From assembly GCA_021814855.1 (NCBI GenBank), contig JAKAHQ010000037.1, forward strand, positions 1 to 9,336: a stretch of 9,336 nt of DNA, in the 5' to 3' direction. A program made the position numbers and the translations under genes. This DNA is from Bacteroidota bacterium. GTDB lineage: Bacteria; Bacteroidota; Ignavibacteria; Ignavibacteriales; Melioribacteraceae. Positions 1 through 7,410 of the stretch are shown here, in pieces. How positions within the stretch are numbered: position 1 is the stretch's first letter; each line of letters starts with the position of its first letter. The notes under the pieces are model-generated. The model searched no databases. It was not told the origin of the DNA and saw nothing but the letters and a program-made list of their open reading frames with translations.

Positions 1-2768
1 AATGATTTTGATTTCTCATTCACTTCTATCCTATCTATTTTTCCGCGAAGCTTAACATTATCCAATTCTACCGGTGCCGAATCGCTGAGTATACTATCGG
101 ATTCAGTCTCATTCAATCTTCCGAAACTTACTTCAAAGAACAATGGCAGAAATTCATCATCGCATTTTTGTTCCACTTCGAGAAATTTATAAAGAATAGA
201 TTCTTTCCTGTTGGAATTAAGTCCAAGTATTTTTTCTTTTTCGTAAAAAGTAAGAGGTGATTTAAACGCTGCCGTTTGTATTTGCGCTTCCGCGATTTTG
301 AATATTAGGTTTTCCGCCTCGCTAAAAATTTTTGCATCGCAGCCGGCAATTTTAATTTGACGGTCCCGCAAGGTGGAATAAAATTCATAAAGTATCGAAT
401 GCAACAATCGACCCATTTCGATTGCTTCGATATCTTCGGTTGGCTCTTCCACCGTTTCGATGCCCAAAACTCTTTCCATAAAAAATTTGAACGGGCACTT
501 GGCGTATGTTTCAAGCTGTGAAATTGAATATTGTTTCGAAAGATACGTTCCCAATTTTTGCGCAGATTCTTTATGGCACGAATCGTCCAACCCGCTTACA
601 TCACCGGCTAATAAATTTCCCGTAAACCCGGAATCGGCAAAAGGATTTGAGCTTCTCAGACTTTCAATTTGAAGAGCGAAAGAAATTTTTTGTGAATCGA
701 TAACGCCGTCTTGGTTTATTAATGTTTTTGTTGCTTCAATTCCGTACCTGCCAACTAAGATTTGCAATTCGCTCCCGGAAAAAATTTGATTCTTAAAGTC
801 GTCCTCGTTTTTTTCGATAAATAAAAAGACGCGCTCCAAATCTTTAAGAAAGGTAGAGATTACTTTTTCCTTTCCGTCCTCTGTTTTATAATAGCTAACG
901 TATAATCTTTTATTCCATGAACGGAGCGATTGATAAAACATGTAGCGTTCTTCCAATTGATGTACGAAAGCTTTTTTTCTGAATGAGCCGGAAAAAAAGA
1001 TTTCGGGATTATATCGTGTCGGAAGGTCGCCGTCGCAAAGTCCGCCTATAAAAACATAATCGAAAAGGAGTCCTCGTATTTCTTCAAGGTTGGTTACTTG
1101 AACGCCGTAATCCGATTTTTCTTTTTCGTTGAATCTTGCCCAGCCGCATGCCGTCCTAATTTGATCCATGAAGAACCGCAAAGGGAATTTTTTTTCGCTG
1201 CCCGTTTCCCCGCCCAACAATAAAAAAACTTCCGATATAATTTCAATTAGTTCGGTAACAGCCCTTACATTTTTTTCCTGGTCTATTTCAATCTCAAGAA
1301 GCTTGAACGGCAGTTCCAATTTTACAATTAAATTTTTTAGATGGTCTTCAAATTCCGGGATAGTCAGTTTTTCTTCGAAGGGTCTTAAAAACCCGGCAAT
1401 ATTTTTTATGTCTTCAAGCGCTTTTAGGTATTCTTCCCTCTTTGCATTTTGATTTGTCTCACTGTCGCCCTTGTGCTTTATGTTTGCAACGGCGTCTTGC
1501 AGAGTGTTAATCCAATTTTGTTTCCCGGCAACAATATTAAGCTCGGAAGAAATCCTGTATAAATTCGAACTGTCGATTCCGGGTATACGAATAAATCTGC
1601 TGCTTATCGCTCTAAAAATATTTTTATAGAAGAAATTGTTCTCGGCGATTTCCAAAAAATTTACGAGCGCCGCTACAGGGCTGGAATTATCTAGCGGAGT
1701 TCTATCCGTTAAATTAAACGGGATGCCGTTCTTCGTGAAAACGTCTTTGATTATCGGAGAATAGTTTTGTATCTGGTTAAAGACAACGGAAATTTTATGA
1801 GGTTCAACTTTATGTATGATTACAAGATTTTTTATTTCCCTGGCTATTAATTCTACTTCCTTTTCGCGGTTAACGGCTTCCAACTTAAAAAGCTTTCCCG
1901 GCAAGTCAACTTTGCCGCCAAGCCGTTTTGAATTGAAAAGTTGTTCTCGGAGCGACAGATAAAAACTGTCTTGCTCAACCAGCGATCTGTCTTCTATTTT
2001 TTTGAAACCGGCATTTCCAAGTTTGGAATAACACCTATCAAGGTGACTAAATAGTTGATCATTGTCGATATAATAATCGAACGATATAAATGTTTTTGCT
2101 CCTTCCGCTAAAGAGATTTTTCTGACGATTTCCACTTCCGGATCGGAGAACTCGCTGAAGCCGTTTAGAACAATCAAGTCGGCATCGGGATATATCGCTT
2201 TGAATTGCTTTCTAATTTCTTTTTCGCTAGCGGCGTTTAACTCCCGGTAGATATCTCCTATTTCAAACGCGGAAAGGTTTGCGCATTTATTTAGGAATAG
2301 TTCGTATATCGCCGCGATGTCAAGCGCTTTGTCTTTTTCCGATTTATCGAGCGATGCGGACTCGCGCCGAAGAGTCTCCGGTGTTATACCGTGACGTTTA
2401 TATTCGGAGATAACATTTTTAATTTTATCGAGTGTGCCGAAAGGTATTTCATCTTTGTAAACAGAGAAATAATTTAGCTTTAATTCGGTTGAGCATTGTT
2501 TAATAAAAACGGTTGCCGCTGCTTCGCTTAGCTTTTTAAAAGGAATAATTTCGGCAAGCAGTTTGCTCGAAAGCGTTCCCAATGTTTCAATATTAATTTC
2601 GGAAGCGGCATGATTGGGGTTGCGGGCAATTAATTCCTTCTTAACACTGCGCGCCTTACGATTTGTAGGTACTATCAGCACCAGTTCGTTTGATTTCCCG
2701 TTCTCAATTTTTTGGTCAATCAACAAATCAATATCAATGGAGGCAATATTTTCCCTCGATAGAATCAT
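1..2768 (-). CDS. AddB-like PD-(D/E)XK nuclease/inactive-helicase protein, 3' end cut by window
   Basis: The frame is open from an ATG at 2768 to the left edge (922 codons, no stop), so the C-terminus lies outside. It resembles the AddB/RexB subunit of the AddAB-type helicase-nuclease that processes double-strand breaks for recombination. Visible motifs: an N-terminal VLIVPTNRKA strand; VLNGFSEFSDPE (about residues 190-200); a superfamily-1-like stretch with FIGGLCDGDLP near 570-580 and ERYMFYQSL after it; then the nuclease domain with YAKCPFKFFMERVLG (Cys758 matching the first Fe-S cysteine of AddB), MGRLLHS (His790), FEVSFG (878-883) and LRGKIDRIE (Asp912, first catalytic acid). The (D/E)XK strand, the QxxxY motif and the remaining three Fe-S cysteines would follow beyond the edge. 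No GxxGxGK(S/T) Walker A is seen near the N-terminus, so the helicase half is probably inactive, as in RexB. The ATG overlaps the TGA of the upstream CYTH gene by 4 bases, implying coupled translation. An AddA-like partner would be expected further left, but that cannot be seen. Confidence 0.88.
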   Translation of the reverse strand, partial: MILSRENIASIDIDLLIDQKIENGKSNELVLIVPTNRKARSVKKELIARNPNHAASEINIETLGTLSSKLLAEIIPFKKLSEAAATVFIKQCSTELKLNYFSVYKDEIPFGTLDKIKNVISEYKRHGITPETLRRESASLDKSEKDKALDIAAIYELFLNKCANLSAFEIGDIYRELNAASEKEIRKQFKAIYPDADLIVLNGFSEFSDPEVEIVRKISLAEGAKTFISFDYYIDNDQLFSHLDRCYSKLGNAGFKKIEDRSLVEQDSFYLSLREQLFNSKRLGGKVDLPGKLFKLEAVNREKEVELIAREIKNLVIIHKVEPHKISVVFNQIQNYSPIIKDVFTKNGIPFNLTDRTPLDNSSPVAALVNFLEIAENNFFYKNIFRAISSRFIRIPGIDSSNLYRISSELNIVAGKQNWINTLQDAVANIKHKGDSETNQNAKREEYLKALEDIKNIAGFLRPFEEKLTIPEFEDHLKNLIVKLELPFKLLEIEIDQEKNVRAVTELIEIISEVFLLLGGETGSEKKFPLRFFMDQIRTACGWARFNEKEKSDYGVQVTNLEEIRGLLFDYVFIGGLCDGDLPTRYNPEIFFSGSFRKKAFVHQLEERYMFYQSLRSWNKRLYVSYYKTEDGKEKVISTFLKDLERVFLFIEKNEDDFKNQIFSGSELQILVGRYGIEATKTLINQDGVIDSQKISFALQIESLRSSNPFADSGFTGNLLAGDVSGLDDSCHKESAQKLGTYLSKQYSISQLETYAKCPFKFFMERVLGIETVEEPTEDIEAIEMGRLLHSILYEFYSTLRDRQIKIAGCDAKIFSEAENLIFKIAEAQIQTAAFKSPLTFYEKEKILGLNSNRKESILYKFLEVEQKCDDEFLPLFFEVSFGRLNETESDSILSDSAPVELDNVKLRGKIDRIEVNEKSKS

Positions 2769-3262
2769 TTTCCAATCAACAAATTTTTATACGATTTCCT
2801 TATCTGCTTGGTCAAATCGAGATTTAAAATCCCGACAATCTCTTTGAACCTTTTCTCGGCATCTTTCCGATCGTCAAGAAGAAGAGTCTCGAGTTCGAGG
2901 AATTTACCCAAACCCTTAACAGTATCCAGGTGAACGCGCGTATTTTTATAGATGTAAAGTTTTCTCCGCTTCTCAACGGTGGCTTCTATATTTAAAAAGC
3001 CGCTCAAATATTTTTCCGGATTTTTTCCATCGAGGCGCAATAGTTCATAGTTGCTCCATCTCTTCCCTTTTTCGTCCCGGAGATATTTTATTAAAGTATA
3101 AGTTCCGTTTTCAACACGGAGCTTCAGCAGACCTTTATTAATTCTGTAATAGACGTCTTTTTGTTTTAGGATGCCTTTGTCCTCTGCCCGTATTTTTGCC
3201 ATTATATTCTCAAATGCTCTGTGCGAGGGTACTTTAATTTTGAGCTCAAGATTAAGCGGCAT
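2765..3262 (-). CDS. CYTH-domain protein, CyaB/class IV adenylate cyclase-like
   Basis: This 165-residue protein has the CYTH (CyaB-thiamine triphosphatase) fold, a tunnel barrel that binds triphosphate compounds with divalent metal. The N-terminal NLELKIKV matches the NxExKxR/K signature of CyaB-type members rather than the ExExK of thiamine triphosphatases. It is followed by QKDVYYRINKGLLKLR, a WSNYE stretch, and VHLDTVKGLGKFLELE, where the family has its LD...LG.FlEiE motif. The length is normal for a single-domain member. The start is taken as the ATG at 3262, because AAAAGG (3270-3275) sits 7 bases upstream of it and the protein then begins MPLNLELK, the usual family start. A TTG two codons earlier (3268) would be only 1 base from that Shine-Dalgarno. 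Members are often labelled adenylate cyclase, but the substrate here is unknown (cAMP synthesis, triphosphatase activity or simple binding). It ends in an ATGA overlap with the AddB-like gene. Confidence 0.85.
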   Translation of the reverse strand: MPLNLELKIKVPSHRAFENIMAKIRAEDKGILKQKDVYYRINKGLLKLRVENGTYTLIKYLRDEKGKRWSNYELLRLDGKNPEKYLSGFLNIEATVEKRRKLYIYKNTRVHLDTVKGLGKFLELETLLLDDRKDAEKRFKEIVGILNLDLTKQIRKSYKNLLIGK

Positions 3263-3269
3263 GCGCAAA

Positions 3270-3275
3270 CCTTTT
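3270..3275 (-). promoter_or_regulatory. Ribosome binding site deciding the CYTH start
   Basis: On the minus strand AAAAGG lies 7 bases before the ATG at 3262 but only 1 base before the upstream in-frame TTG, favouring the ATG. Confidence 0.5.
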
Positions 3276-3338
3276 GGTAATTAAGATTGTTTAATTGCCA
3301 GTGACATTTACAAAAACCGGCGAAAAAATTTTAGTTCG

Positions 3339-3368
3339 TTTATTTTTCAAATATAATATATATCTTTA
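3339..3368. promoter_or_regulatory. Possible divergent promoter elements
   Basis: The 135-base gap between the divergent CYTH and beta-barrel genes holds an AT-rich core. On the plus strand there is TATAAT (3352-3357) and TATCTTTA (3361-3368), one base off the Bacteroidota -7 motif TAnnTTTG. On the minus strand TATATTTG (3355 down to 3348) matches TAnnTTTG exactly and would give a CYTH leader of roughly 80 bases. No good -33/-35 partner is visible on either strand, so this is tentative. Confidence 0.25.
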
Positions 3369-3397
3369 GAAAGAAGCTTAGTAAAAGGAAATGTAAG

Positions 3398-4039
3398 ATG
3401 AAAGTCCTAATGATATTTTTACTTTTGATACCGTTAAGTTTAACGAGCGCACAAAAAATTGGCGAGCTCGCTCCTGAAAAACCCCCGGAAGTGTTTCCTC
3501 CCAACAGCTGGGGCGCCGATTTAATGTTCGGCGAAGGCGGATTTGGGCTTGGCACTTTCTACAGGCATTCATTTTCGGAAACATTGACCGGCTTTGTTGA
3601 TTTCTCAATTTCCGAATTGAAGGACGACCGCGAAGTTCAGTACATAGATTATTTTGGAAACACTTATACCCCCAATAAGGTGAACCGCGCGTTTCTTTTT
3701 CCGCTTAACTTTGGAGTGCAGTACAGAATATTCGCCAACTCGATTACGGACAGCTTCCGCCCGTTCATAAGTGTTGGCGTCGGGCCTAATATAGTGCTTA
3801 CCACTCCTTACAATACTGAGTACTTTACGGCGTTCAAGTTTTCGAAAGCGCATTATGCAATAGGCGGCTATGTAGGCATGGGTGCCAATATTGGAATTAG
3901 TAAATCTAATCTTATCGGTATCAGCGTTCGATACATGTATGCCAGTGTGTTAGGGGATCCTGTAGAAACTATGATTGATACTTTTAAAAAAGATTTCGGG
4001 CAATTTTACATTACTCTAAATCTCGGGGTAATGTATTGA
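3398..4039 (+). CDS. Outer-membrane beta-barrel protein
   Basis: This 213-residue protein begins with a classical Sec signal peptide (MKVLMIFLLLIPLSLTSA, probable cleavage after Ala18, before Gln). There is no lipobox cysteine. The mature part has alternating hydrophobic and aromatic strands with Gly/Asn turns: GADLMFGEGGFGLGTFYRHSF, LTGFVDFSIS, FLFPLNFGVQYRIF, FRPFISVGVGPNIV, AIGGYVGMGANIGIS, LIGISVRYMYA, and a final FYITLNLGVMY ending in tyrosine, as is typical for substrates of the BAM assembly machinery. About eight strands fit, like small OmpA/OmpW-type barrels. The ligand or function is not evident. AAAGGA (3384-3389) lies 8 bases upstream of the ATG. Its stop codon overlaps the TTG start of the DUF2461 gene, so the two are probably co-transcribed. 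Confidence 0.85.
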   Translation: MKVLMIFLLLIPLSLTSAQKIGELAPEKPPEVFPPNSWGADLMFGEGGFGLGTFYRHSFSETLTGFVDFSISELKDDREVQYIDYFGNTYTPNKVNRAFLFPLNFGVQYRIFANSITDSFRPFISVGVGPNIVLTTPYNTEYFTAFKFSKAHYAIGGYVGMGANIGISKSNLIGISVRYMYASVLGDPVETMIDTFKKDFGQFYITLNLGVMY

Positions 4040-4764
4040 AATCGGAGTTAAAACCGTTCAGCGGGTTCAGCAAGGAAATATTTAAGTTTTTAAAAGATCT
4101 TGAAAATAATAACAATGTTGAATGGTTTCACACCAATAGGGATAGATACCAAAATTATTTGGTTGAACCGGCCAAAGCATTCATAAGAGAAATGGCACCG
4201 TTTCTTAACCGCTTAAATCCCGCAATACGAACCGAACCTAAATTCAACGAGACGATAATGAGGTTAAACAAGGATATGCGTTTTGCAAAGGGCGATCCTT
4301 ACCGCGCATTTCTTTTAATCCACTTCGGCAAATTTAAACTGGACAGTGAATTTTACATCTACTTTGATCCGAATGATTTTGCCATGGGATTATTTATCAA
4401 CCGCTCCGAAGAAGAAAATCTGTTCTTCAGAAAAAACCAGGTTAAGTTCAAAAAGGAAATTCAAGCCGTATGCGCCAAATTTAAAATCAACGAAAATTAT
4501 TCTTTGAGCTATTTAGGAAAAGAGAACTCCCCAGTAAAAACAAAATTCAATGCCGATAAACACTTTGATTTTCTCGGCGGCCATGATCTGCTTCTTTTTG
4601 AAAAGGTGAAAAAGCCTGGCGAAAAAATCCTCTTCTCGGATGCAATCATAATCGAAATGATCAAAATGATCTCGGCTTTATACCCGCTTTATTGCTTTAC
4701 CACTTCTCCTCAACCGATGAAAGAACTTCAAAAGTTCGAAGAAAATTTCGGCGATATAGTTTAA
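4036..4764 (+). CDS. DUF2461 family protein (TIGR02453-like)
   Basis: This 242-residue soluble protein has no signal peptide. It matches the DUF2461 family: an opening FSGFSKEIFKFLKDLENNN followed by VEWFHTNRDRYQNYLVEPAKAF (about residues 28-49), then the conserved RLNKDMRFAKGDPYR (76-90) and IHFG (95-98). The family is widespread in bacteria and fungi and has no established biochemical function, so none is assigned. The start is a TTG at 4036 that overlaps the TGA of the beta-barrel gene (TTGA). The next Met is residue 53, inside the conserved domain, so the non-ATG start is favoured. A GGGG run (4025-4028) 7 bases upstream may act as a weak Shine-Dalgarno, or translation may depend on reinitiation. 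No hairpin terminator is visible in the 47 bases separating it from the convergent thioredoxin-like gene. Confidence 0.85.
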   Translation: MKSELKPFSGFSKEIFKFLKDLENNNNVEWFHTNRDRYQNYLVEPAKAFIREMAPFLNRLNPAIRTEPKFNETIMRLNKDMRFAKGDPYRAFLLIHFGKFKLDSEFYIYFDPNDFAMGLFINRSEEENLFFRKNQVKFKKEIQAVCAKFKINENYSLSYLGKENSPVKTKFNADKHFDFLGGHDLLLFEKVKKPGEKILFSDAIIIEMIKMISALYPLYCFTTSPQPMKELQKFEENFGDIV

Positions 4765-4811
4765 TCTTGGTTATCGAAAAAACCTTAAACAAGTTTATGA
4801 AAAATTCCAAA

Positions 4812-5351
4812 TCAGTTTTTCCATTTTATTGTGCACCCGATTGTAAACGTCTCCGGTACAGAGACGGGCTTGCCGCTCAGCAGTTCTTCAATTGCATTTA
4901 GCAGATAAAATGATTTTACCAATTTAGAGTCTTGCCAATTATCATCTATCTTTCCATGAAACACAAGTTCCCTCGCTTCATTAAAGAGAAAAATTTCCGG
5001 AGTGTGCGTGGCATCATAAGTCCTGGCAACATCCTGCGTTTCATCTCTAAGGTACAGAAAATTAAATGCATGGGATTTGGACCGTTCAACCATATTATCA
5101 AACGAATCCTCCGGATAATTCTTATCATCATTCGAATTGATAGCCAGAATCTGTAGATACTTTGCGTACCTTTCCTGTATTTCTATAATTCTTTTTTCAT
5201 ACGCTTGCACATAAGGACAGTGATTGCAGCTAAACATTACTATTACGGCCCTCTTTGCTTTGAAAGAGTCTATCGAATAAAAATTTCCATTCGTGGCCTT
5301 TAAAGAGAAGTCAGGCGCTTTTGATCCTATTTTAAGTGTCTTGGTAGCCAT
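4812..5351 (-). CDS. Thioredoxin-like/peroxiredoxin-like family protein (CNHC motif)
   Basis: This 179-residue protein has the thioredoxin fold of the AhpC/TSA-related (PRX-like) group. Seen in the sequence: IGSKAPDFSLKATNG (residues 8-22) typical of AhpC/TlpA-type proteins; a redox motif Cys42-Asn-His-Cys45 followed by PYV; the cis-proline Thr117-Pro118 before a beta strand (EIFLF); and a conserved tail IGCTIKWK with a third cysteine at 173. The CNHCPYV plus GC(S/T)IKW pair defines a well-known uncharacterised subgroup of thiol-disulfide proteins. There is no signal peptide or transmembrane segment, so it should be cytoplasmic. Its role is probably thiol reduction or peroxide handling; the physiological partner is unknown. 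The ATG at 5351 has a strong Shine-Dalgarno, GGAGGG, just upstream. It is transcribed alone, divergent from the M14 peptidase gene. Confidence 0.88.
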   Translation of the reverse strand: MATKTLKIGSKAPDFSLKATNGNFYSIDSFKAKRAVIVMFSCNHCPYVQAYEKRIIEIQERYAKYLQILAINSNDDKNYPEDSFDNMVERSKSHAFNFLYLRDETQDVARTYDATHTPEIFLFNEARELVFHGKIDDNWQDSKLVKSFYLLNAIEELLSGKPVSVPETFTIGCTIKWKN

Positions 5352-5355
5352 TAAG

Positions 5356-5361
5356 CCCTCC
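5356..5361 (-). promoter_or_regulatory. Strong Shine-Dalgarno of the thioredoxin-like gene
   Basis: GGAGGG on the minus strand, 4 bases before the ATG at 5351. It is one of the two best ribosome binding sites in the window, the other being that of rpsU; most genes here have weak or none. Confidence 0.65.
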
Positions 5362-5399
5362 GCAAAAGGGAAATATTTCTTAAATTAATTTTAATTCAA

Positions 5400-5417
5400 T
5401 TTCAGCTTTAGCTGGAA
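5400..5417. repeat. Short palindrome between divergent promoters
   Basis: TTTCAGCTTTAGCTGGAA is a near-palindrome (CAGCT/AGCTG arms around a TT centre, extended by T-A pairs and one T-G). It sits in the 113-base gap between the thioredoxin-like gene and the M14 gene, where an operator for either or both could lie. Chance occurrence is possible. Confidence 0.25.
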
Positions 5418-5464
5418 CCTGAATACGGATTCTAAGTAAAAGTAAAAATTATAATGGAAAGATT

Positions 5465-6706
5465 GTGAGCCCAAAATCATCCGAAGAAAATTTATATAAA
5501 TCATTATTCGATTCCTACGAAAAGTTTAAGGAATTGAAATTAAAATCTGATTTCATAAGACACTGCGAACTTACCGCATTAAAGGAATATTTGACGACCA
5601 CAGGAAATCTTTCAGTTGAGTCGATAGGCAAATCGGTAGAGAACCGTGAGATAACGGCTTATACAATAGGAGAAGGCCCAATAAAGATACTTGCATGGTC
5701 TCAGATGCATGGGGACGAACCCACTGCCACAGCGGCAATTTTTGATATCATCCGGTTCTTTCAGCCCAGCGAATTGTTTAATGATTTCCGAACCAAGTTG
5801 TTGAAAAAAATAACCGTGCATTTTATTCCGATGCTTAATCCCGATGGGGCTGAAAAATATCAGCGTGAAAATATTTTTAATATTGATTTGAACCGCGACG
5901 CCGTTAGAAGACAATCGGATGAATCGCAAATACTTTGGAGTTACGCAGAAAAAGTTGCGCCGGATTTTGGATTTAACCTACACGATCAAAATAGTTATTA
6001 CACTGCCGGCAACTTCAATAACCCTTCCGCAATTTCGCTTTTAGCTCCGCCTATGAACCATGTTAAAAGCATCAATTACGTGCGCGAAAAAAGTATGCAG
6101 GTTATCTGCAAAATTGCCGAAACTCTGTCGATGTTCATTCCCAACAAAATTGCGCGTTATACAGACGATTTTGAGCCGCGCTCATTCGGAGATAACTTTG
6201 TAAAAAAAGGAATCAGTGCAATACTGATCGAGTCGGGATTCCACCGCGACGATCCGAATAAAAATTTTGTTAGGAAGTTGAACTACCTTGCCTTATTGTG
6301 CGCCTTCAATAATATCGCAGATGAAAGTTATAGCGACATCGATCACAAAAAATATTTCGATCTGCCGGAGAATCAAGAACTGCTATTGGATCTAATTCTC
6401 CGAAACCTTTCATTGGTATATAACGGAAGAAAATTTACAATCGATGTCGGCATCAAGCGGGAAAAGCAGCTTGAAACTCAAACCGGGAAATTTTATTACA
6501 AAAGCAAGATAGCAGAACTTGGCGATCTCACAACGTTTTACGGAATTGAGGAATATGATTTACAAGGAATGGAATTGATATCGGGAAGTTATCTGGAGGT
6601 TGAGGGTCCTGCCAACTTTTCGATTTTAAAAGCCGGTAAATTAGAGATGCAAATCCTAAATGGATTTATTTTGGAACAAGATCACTCAAATTCAAATATT
6701 AATTGA
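5465..6706 (+). CDS. M14 family zinc carboxypeptidase-like protein, cytosolic
   Basis: This 413-residue protein carries the full M14 metallopeptidase signature: the zinc ligands His82 and Glu85 in QMHGDEPTATAA, His173 in NLHDQNSYYT, the substrate-binding LNPDGAEKYQR (124-134) and IDLNRD (Asn143, Arg144), and the general-base Glu256 in ILIESGFH. M14 enzymes remove C-terminal residues from peptides or cell-wall peptides. No signal peptide is present, so it should act inside the cell, perhaps on imported or recycled peptides; that is inference. Residues about 300-413 form an extra, apparently beta-rich C-terminal region with no motif I recognise. The start is a GTG at 5465 with GGAAAG 3 bases upstream, which is close spacing. 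No other plausible in-frame start exists nearby: the next Met is residue 81, beside the zinc ligand. It appears to be a single-gene unit, with 78 bases before the sigma gene. Confidence 0.85.
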   Translation: MSPKSSEENLYKSLFDSYEKFKELKLKSDFIRHCELTALKEYLTTTGNLSVESIGKSVENREITAYTIGEGPIKILAWSQMHGDEPTATAAIFDIIRFFQPSELFNDFRTKLLKKITVHFIPMLNPDGAEKYQRENIFNIDLNRDAVRRQSDESQILWSYAEKVAPDFGFNLHDQNSYYTAGNFNNPSAISLLAPPMNHVKSINYVREKSMQVICKIAETLSMFIPNKIARYTDDFEPRSFGDNFVKKGISAILIESGFHRDDPNKNFVRKLNYLALLCAFNNIADESYSDIDHKKYFDLPENQELLLDLILRNLSLVYNGRKFTIDVGIKREKQLETQTGKFYYKSKIAELGDLTTFYGIEEYDLQGMELISGSYLEVEGPANFSILKAGKLEMQILNGFILEQDHSNSNIN

Positions 6707-6784
6707 GAAGATATTTTTTTAATTTGATAACCAAATAACAAAAACAAACAGTACCATCGCCCGGAAAGCAATAGAAAAAAACGT

Positions 6785-7396
6785 ATGCGTGCCATCACAA
6801 ATACTCTAACGGATCAAGAATTACAAAAAAGGTACGCCGAGTTTGAAAAAGAAGCTATTCCTTACATGGACGCCGTTTATAATTTTGCTCTGCGTATGAC
6901 AGGCGATGAAGACGATGCCGACGATTTGGTTCAGGAAACATATCTCAAAGCTTTCCGCTTCTTCGATAAATTTGAAAAGGGCACTAATTGTAAAGCTTGG
7001 TTGTTCAGAATCTTAAAGAACTCGTACATAAACGATTACCGGAAACAAACAAAGGAGCCGGATAAGGTTGATTACGAGGATGTGCAAAATTTTTATGAGA
7101 CGATTAAGTCGGACGAAGTAGAAAGCAAGCATTATGAGAACGACGCGTTTACAAATTTACTCGACGATGAAATTTCCAGTGCCATTACAGAGTTGCCCGA
7201 AGATTTTAGAACCGTCATTATTCTCAGCGACATAGAAGGATTTACATATGAAGAGATTTCGGATTTTGTTGATATACCGGTCGGAACAGTGCGTTCCCGT
7301 TTGCATAGAGCCCGTAAAATGTTGTATGCTCAATTGTACGACTACGCTAAGGACCACGGATTTGTAGTTAAAGGAAAATCGGCAAAACAAAATTAG
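6785..7396 (+). CDS. ECF-type RNA polymerase sigma factor (sigma-70 family)
   Basis: This 203-residue protein has the two-domain layout of extracytoplasmic-function sigma factors. Sigma region 2 (about residues 27-90) includes YNFALRMTGDEDDADDLVQETYLKAF and CKAWLFRILKNSYINDYRKQ, which bind core polymerase and the -10 element. Region 4 (about 128-182) includes ITELPEDFRTVIILSDIEGFTYEEIS and the helix-turn-helix DIPVGTVRSRLHRARKML, which reads the -35 element. The style is closest to the SigH/RpoE-like ECF group that is usually paired with a small anti-sigma factor. An anti-sigma-like gene starts 14 bases after the stop, followed by a universal stress protein. That context suggests a redox or general stress regulon. 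The start ATG has no clear Shine-Dalgarno; GGAAAG (6763-6768) is 16 bases away. A -10-like TAATTTG (6720-6726) is present without a -33 partner. Confidence 0.92.
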   Translation: MRAITNTLTDQELQKRYAEFEKEAIPYMDAVYNFALRMTGDEDDADDLVQETYLKAFRFFDKFEKGTNCKAWLFRILKNSYINDYRKQTKEPDKVDYEDVQNFYETIKSDEVESKHYENDAFTNLLDDEISSAITELPEDFRTVIILSDIEGFTYEEISDFVDIPVGTVRSRLHRARKMLYAQLYDYAKDHGFVVKGKSAKQN

Positions 7397-7410
7397 TACA
7401 CAGATTAAAA

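Noticed and set aside
1168..1452. Plus-strand open frame of 94 codons
   Set aside because: It lies wholly antisense to the AddB-like gene, is a low-complexity Ser/Phe-rich mirror of that frame, and has no family motif. The same applies to the plus-strand frames at 460-672 and 2614-2847.
4765..4811. Possible terminator between the convergent DUF2461 and thioredoxin-like genes
   Set aside because: Only very short, imperfect complementarity (GGTT/AACC) is seen, with no GC stem or T-tract.
7157..7390. Minus-strand open frame of 77 codons inside the sigma gene
   Set aside because: It is antisense to the conserved region 4 of the sigma factor and shows no motif of its own.
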